Below, one piece after another: positions 30,418 through 33,450 of a DNA stretch of 33,450 nt (the first letter of the stretch is position 1; each line of letters opens with the position of its first letter). The stretch is from Chloroflexi bacterium SZAS-1. Its GTDB lineage: Bacteria; Chloroflexota; Chloroflexia; Chloroflexales; Roseiflexaceae. Location: positions 14,318 through 47,767 of the forward strand of contig JAFEAS010000075.1 in the NCBI GenBank assembly GCA_018266315.1, written 5' to 3'. The notes beneath the pieces are model-generated. The model was not told where the DNA came from. It worked only from the letters and a program-made list of their open reading frames with translations, and made no database searches. The position numbers were made by a program, and so were the translations under genes.

Positions 30418-32085
30418 ATGAAAGTTTCAATTCACATCCGCACGCTCTTCGCGCTGCTCACATGCATAGCCTTGCTGGCGGGCGCGTTCCCCGCGATGCT
30501 GGCGCAGGCCCAGGCGAGCCAGCGCTGCTTCGCCGAAACCAGCCTGTGTATCGAAGGCCGAATCCGCGAATTCTGGGAGCAGAATGGCGGGCTGGCCGTG
30601 TTTGGCCTGCCAATCGCCCCACAGCAGGAAGAAGTAATTGAGGGGCGGAGCATCCAGGCACAGCGTTTCGAGCGCAACCGGCTTGAGTTGCATCCTGAAA
30701 ATTCCCGGCCGTATGATGTGCTGCTGGGTCGGCTGGGGGCCGATGTGCTTGCACTCCAAGGGCGCGACCCGTTCAGCTTTACGCGGAGCGACGCTGCACG
30801 GCCCGGCTGCCGCTTCTTCGCCGAAACCGGCCACAATGTCTGCGGTGAGATTCTGCAGGCGTGGCGCGCCAGCGGGCTGGAATTCGATGGCAAACGCAGC
30901 AAAAGTGAGGCCGAAAACCTGGCGCTGTTTGGCCTGCCGCTGAGCGAAGCGCAAACCGAAACGGTTGAAGGAAAAGAATATACGGTGCAGTGGTTCGAGC
31001 GCGCGCGCTTCGAGCTGCACCCCGAAAACGCGCCGCCGTATAACGTGCTGCTCGGGCTGCTGGGGCGCGAAACAAGCGCGGCGGTGTGCGGCGCGCCCGT
31101 GCCGCCGAGCGGCGGAATCTGGACCTCGCGGGCCGAGCTGGCGCGCCTGCCGATGGCCGGGCCAGCCTGGCAGCAGCTACGCGCCGCCGCTGAGGCCAAG
31201 CCCGGCAAGGCCGACATTGCCAACCAGGATAGCAACCACGATGTGAACACACTGGCGGCGGCGCTGGTGTATGCCCGCACCGGCGATGCGCGCTTCCGCG
31301 CCAGGGCCGCCGATGGCATTATGGCCGCGATTGGCACCGAGCAGGGCGACCGCACGCTGGCGCTGGGGCGCAACCTGGTGTCGTATGTGCTCGCCGCCGA
31401 CCTGATTGATTTCAGCGCCTATGACCCGGCCCGCGAGCAGCAGTTTAGCGGCTGGCTCAACGCGGTGCGCTTTACCGTGCTGGATGGCCGCACACTGATC
31501 AGCACCCACGAGCAGCGGCCCAATAACTGGGGCACGCACGCCGGTGCCAGCCGCATCGCTGCCGACCTATACCTGGGCGACCGCGCCGACCTTGAGCGCG
31601 CCGCGCAGGTGTTTCGCGGCTGGCTTGGCGACCGTGCGGCCTATGCCGATTTCATCTACGATGGCGATCGTTCGTGGCAGGCCGACCCGGAGAACCCGGT
31701 GGGCGTGAACCCGGCAGGTGCGGCACGCGATGGGCACCGCCTCGATGGGGCCATCCCCGACGATATGCGGCGCGGCGATTCGTTTCGCTGGCCGCCCAAG
31801 CGCACAAACTACCCGTGGGGTGCGCTGGAAGGCGCGCTGGTGCAGGCCGAATTACTTTCGCGCGCGGGCTATGATGCCTGGAACTGGTCGGATCGGGCGC
31901 TGCTACGCGCCACCGACTTCCTCGATGCGCTCGACCACGAGCAGGGGCGCTGGTGGGCCGAGGGCGACGACGAGTGGATGCCCTGGCTAGTGAATCATGC
32001 CTACAGCACGCAGTTTCGCGCCGCACTACCCGCCCGCCCGGGCAAAAACCTGGGCTGGACCGACTGGGTGTATGGCTGCGGGTAG
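30418..32085 (+). CDS. Secreted alginate-lyase-like protein with two LGFP-like repeats
   Basis: The 555-residue protein has a signal peptide (residues 1-34, VSIHIRTLFALLTCIALLAG, cleavage likely near AQA-SQR). Two modules of about 85 residues follow (about 38-115 and 122-215), each with FGLP, an acidic stretch, a QxFER/QWFER segment, then ELHPEN and YxVLLGxLG. These resemble the LGFP-type repeats of Chloroflexota and actinobacterial surface proteins. From about residue 230 comes an alpha/alpha-toroid resembling the alginate lyase family (PF05426): LAAALVYARTGDARFRARA, LVSYVLAADLIDFSAYD, NNWGTHAGASRIAADLYLGD. The NNWGTHAG motif holds Asn, His and Trp candidates of the active site. It probably attacks an acidic polysaccharide. 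The start is MKVSIHI; the open frame before it is longer but has no ribosome site. Confidence 0.85.
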   Translation: MKVSIHIRTLFALLTCIALLAGAFPAMLAQAQASQRCFAETSLCIEGRIREFWEQNGGLAVFGLPIAPQQEEVIEGRSIQAQRFERNRLELHPENSRPYDVLLGRLGADVLALQGRDPFSFTRSDAARPGCRFFAETGHNVCGEILQAWRASGLEFDGKRSKSEAENLALFGLPLSEAQTETVEGKEYTVQWFERARFELHPENAPPYNVLLGLLGRETSAAVCGAPVPPSGGIWTSRAELARLPMAGPAWQQLRAAAEAKPGKADIANQDSNHDVNTLAAALVYARTGDARFRARAADGIMAAIGTEQGDRTLALGRNLVSYVLAADLIDFSAYDPAREQQFSGWLNAVRFTVLDGRTLISTHEQRPNNWGTHAGASRIAADLYLGDRADLERAAQVFRGWLGDRAAYADFIYDGDRSWQADPENPVGVNPAGAARDGHRLDGAIPDDMRRGDSFRWPPKRTNYPWGALEGALVQAELLSRAGYDAWNWSDRALLRATDFLDALDHEQGRWWAEGDDEWMPWLVNHAYSTQFRAALPARPGKNLGWTDWVYGCG

Positions 32086-32125
32086 CAGGACATCCGGCGA
32101 CCGACCGCTGACGGCAGGTTGCGCA

Positions 32126-32512
32126 TTAGCTGCGCCGATGTTTGCTGGCACGCACAAGCGAGTGAATCGCCATGCCCACACTGGCACCAATCAGCGCTGG
32201 TAGGCCAGCCCAAAAGGGCGACTCGATGATCATGCTGAAGGGTGTTTCGCCGCTGGATGGATCGCCGATTGTAGCCGGGACAGCCAGGATGATAAAAACC
32301 AGCATCGCCAGTAGCGGAATGAACAACCACTTGCGATTCCCCAGCCAGTAGGCGCCTACCCCGCAGAGCACCATGCCCCCAAGCAAAAGCACCAGGAACA
32401 GAAGGCTCTCGCCGACGAACCCGGCCAGGAACATGGTAGGCAGCAAAATCAACGCGATCAGGGAGAGCTTCACAGAGTCGTGGTGGTTAGCCCATAGTGT
32501 AAAGGTATTCAT
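32126..32512 (-). CDS. 128-residue membrane protein with four membrane segments
   Basis: The product has four hydrophobic stretches: about 14-34 (LSLIALILLPTMFLAGFVG), 38-57 (LLFLVLLLGGMVLCGVGAYW), 63-80 (LFIPLLAMLVFIILAVP) and 103-120 (AGLPALIGASVGMAIHSL). The ends are short and charged. I recognise no family. The start MNTFTLWANHHDS is fixed by a perfect AGGAGG 7 nt upstream; a longer open frame before it lacks support. An extended -10 promoter lies at 32589-32597. It is convergent with the alginate-lyase-like gene, with 40 nt between the stops. It may be a membrane sensor or a component, but no function is evident. Confidence 0.75.
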   Translation of the reverse strand: MNTFTLWANHHDSVKLSLIALILLPTMFLAGFVGESLLFLVLLLGGMVLCGVGAYWLGNRKWLFIPLLAMLVFIILAVPATIGDPSSGETPFSMIIESPFWAGLPALIGASVGMAIHSLVRASKHRRS

Positions 32513-32588
32513 TGCGACCCTCCTTTCTATGGCTATCTGTGGGAGGGATGACAGCCGCGCCGCCCGGTGTTCACGGCTGCTCATGCTG

Positions 32589-32597
32589 AGTATAGCA
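32589..32597 (-). promoter_or_regulatory. Extended -10 promoter of the 128-residue membrane protein
   Basis: TGCTATACT on the minus strand, identical to the -10 regions of the ppk1 and phosphatase promoters. No clear -35 is visible. Predicted start near 32582 gives a leader of about 70 nt. Confidence 0.5.
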
Positions 32598-32674
32598 GGT
32601 ACTGCTGGGCTGGGCGTAAAGGTTTCGACACTGCTGGGGAAGAAAGGCGCGGAGGAACTACATTGCTTGTGCGC

Positions 32675-32896
32675 TCACTGAGATTGATCAGATTGCGCAT
32701 ACGCCTCGAGATAGCCACACTGCTGGCAACGATAAAGATTCACAGCGATCATAGAACGCTGTTGCCCATGGAGCTTTTTTGGTGTAAACGAATAATCGGG
32801 CAGCCCCGCCACCCACCAAATATCATTTGAAGGATGTGGGCTTGTGAGGAATCCGACCTCCATCGATGACGCGCATTTCGGGCAGGTCTTCACCAT
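32675..32896 (-). CDS. 73-residue zinc-ribbon protein (DUF6487-like)
   Basis: The product starts MVKTCPKCASSMEVGFLTS and ends with NLYRCQQCGYLEAYA, so two CxxC knuckles bind one zinc ion. The middle (IWWVAGLPDYSFTPKK) is typical of the small PF20097/DUF6487-type family, whose function is unknown. The ATG at 32894-32896 overlaps the stop of the 39-residue gene by 7 nt (ATGGTGA), which suggests coupled translation; no good separate ribosome site is visible. A longer frame reading through to 33004 is out of frame with the upstream gene and lacks a start site, so I use the shorter start. It lies downstream of purK and the small zinc-ribbon gene. Confidence 0.8.
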   Translation of the reverse strand: MVKTCPKCASSMEVGFLTSPHPSNDIWWVAGLPDYSFTPKKLHGQQRSMIAVNLYRCQQCGYLEAYAQSDQSQ

Positions 32897-33009
32897 TTCA
32901 GATGCGAGCCGCTGCGTGTTATCAGTGAACGAGCCGGGCAATGAGCGCCACAGAAACGGCAGACAAATGCATCTGGTAAAAGTTCTTCGTGGCAGAAAGG
33001 GCAAGTCAT
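32890..33009 (-). CDS. 39-residue zinc-ribbon peptide
   Basis: The frame from ATG at 33007-33009 to TGA at 32890-32892 encodes MTCPFCHEELLPDAFVCRFCGAH and a short basic tail. CPFC and CRFC, 10 residues apart, form a double-CxxC zinc-ribbon (Cys3, Cys6, Cys17, Cys20), with an extra Cys24. Its C-terminal codons overlap the start of the downstream zinc-ribbon gene by 7 nt. A weak GAAAGA lies about 8 nt before the ATG. It could be a stand-alone zinc-ribbon or a separate piece of a split two-domain protein. The coding sense is supported mainly by the four well-spaced cysteines. It may be a regulatory upstream ORF for the next gene. Confidence 0.6.
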   Translation of the reverse strand: MTCPFCHEELLPDAFVCRFCGAHCPARSLITRSGSHLKW

Positions 33010-33022
33010 CGCAGTATCTTTC

Positions 33023-33051
33023 GTACTGAGCTGGTGTAAAAAAAGCAATGC
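33023..33051 (-). terminator. Possible weak terminator downstream of purK
   Basis: On the minus strand a short ATGC/GCAT stem is followed by seven T's (the A-run at 33038-33044 on the plus strand). It lies 60-90 nt past the purK stop and just upstream of the zinc-ribbon pair. The stem is only 4 bp, so the call is weak. Confidence 0.3.
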
Positions 33052-33116
33052 TGCATCAACTACGACAAGGAAGGAAAGAAGTTTCGGCCAAATTTGAACG
33101 CTCCTTACCTTCTTGC

Positions 33117-33450
33117 CTACCCATCCTCACGCGCCGCCACCAGCGCCTCAATCGCCTGAAGCGGCGCAGTGAGCGCTGCGGGACTCGCGGCGCATACGGT
33201 GATATGGCCGACTTTGCGGCCACGGCGCGGCTGCTTGCCATAGAGGTGCAGATGCGCGCCCGGCACCGCCAGCACCGTCGCCGGGTCGGGCCAGCCGCCG
33301 ATGAGGTTGACCATTGCCGTCGCGCCGTGCATTGCCGTGGAACCAAGCGGCCAGCCCAGCACCGCGCGCAGATGCTGCTCGAACTGGCTAGTTTCCGCGC
33401 CCTCGATCGACCAGTGCCCCGAGTTGTGGACGCGCGGGGCCATTTCATTC
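33117..33450 (-). CDS. purK: N5-carboxyaminoimidazole ribonucleotide synthase PurK, C-terminal part
   Basis: PurK makes N5-CAIR from AIR, bicarbonate and ATP in purine synthesis. The frame is open to the window edge; the visible 110 residues begin NEMAPRVHNSGHWSIEGAETSQFEQHLRA, the diagnostic C-terminal signature of the ATP-grasp domain, where the Glu and Asn bind Mg. WPLGSTAMHGATAMVNLIGG follows, and then the small C-terminal domain with AHLHLYGKQPRRGRKVGHITV. The start is outside. PurE would be expected next to it but is not inside the window on the downstream side; a two-gene purEK unit may continue upstream beyond 33450. Confidence 0.95.
   Translation of the reverse strand, partial: NEMAPRVHNSGHWSIEGAETSQFEQHLRAVLGWPLGSTAMHGATAMVNLIGGWPDPATVLAVPGAHLHLYGKQPRRGRKVGHITVCAASPAALTAPLQAIEALVAAREDG

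Noticed and set aside
1..33450. CRISPR array, tRNA, rRNA or phage genes
   Set aside because: I looked for regularly spaced repeats, cloverleaf ends and phage structural or integrase motifs and saw none.

Overview
The window (about 57-58% G+C by eye) looks like the chromosome of a member of the Chloroflexota, probably Chloroflexales. This is an inference from the mix of genes: a MenG-type menaquinone methyltransferase, an Era GTPase with a long acidic N-terminal extension, DUF4230, DUF58 and HAS-barrel proteins, and many GT4/GT2 glycosyltransferases. No 16S rRNA or other taxonomic marker is present. I see no rRNA, tRNA, CRISPR array, prophage or transposase gene.

Layout. 1-7.2 kb is a housekeeping block on the minus strand: the ppk1 start, rlmN, a 43-residue membrane peptide, a DUF2283-like/Era fusion, a DUF4230 membrane protein, menG, coaX and a methyltransferase. 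7.2-9.8 kb holds lgt and a LuxR-HTH/transmembrane/kelch protein on the plus strand, lgt with a near-consensus promoter. 10-12.4 kb holds a secreted four-module protein (minus) and a divergent lipoprotein (plus). 12.5-25.3 kb is a minus-strand surface-glycan island: a sulfotransferase, three GT4 and three GT2 glycosyltransferases, a polysaccharide pyruvyl transferase-like protein, a flippase, a methyltransferase and a 705-residue polytopic protein. A perfect TTGACA-N17-TATAAT promoter stands at its upstream end. 25.4-33.45 kb is mixed: a dual-specificity phosphatase, an RsbW-like kinase next to a cNMP-domain PP2C phosphatase, a HAS-barrel/small membrane protein/DUF58 set, a secreted alginate-lyase-like protein, a small membrane protein, two overlapping zinc-ribbon ORFs, and the 3' part of purK.

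The most unusual structure is a family of dispersed palindromic elements. Five copies (near 441-615, 9774-9964, 13175-13289, 19053-19170, 21102-21226) share a box close to TGCCTGCGGCAGCATGGTAC, followed by a perfect 16-22 bp hairpin whose stem sequence differs in every copy. The three clearest copies are bounded by inverted repeats ending in roughly TTAGGGCTTTCGCTTACC. A sixth, divergent element (12381-12526) shares its right-hand module with the 9774-9964 copy. All are intergenic, lie in the same orientation and carry no gene. They look like non-autonomous, MITE/REP-like elements in which stem pairing is conserved although stem sequence is not.

Other points: extended -10 promoters (TGnTATAMT) recur in front of unrelated genes; rlmN may be made from a leaderless transcript; CoaX lacks the usual K+-site Asp; two glycosyltransferase genes overlap by 86 nt; and three short genes (43, 73 and 39 residues) were recovered by reading the sequence directly or by trimming a longer open frame.
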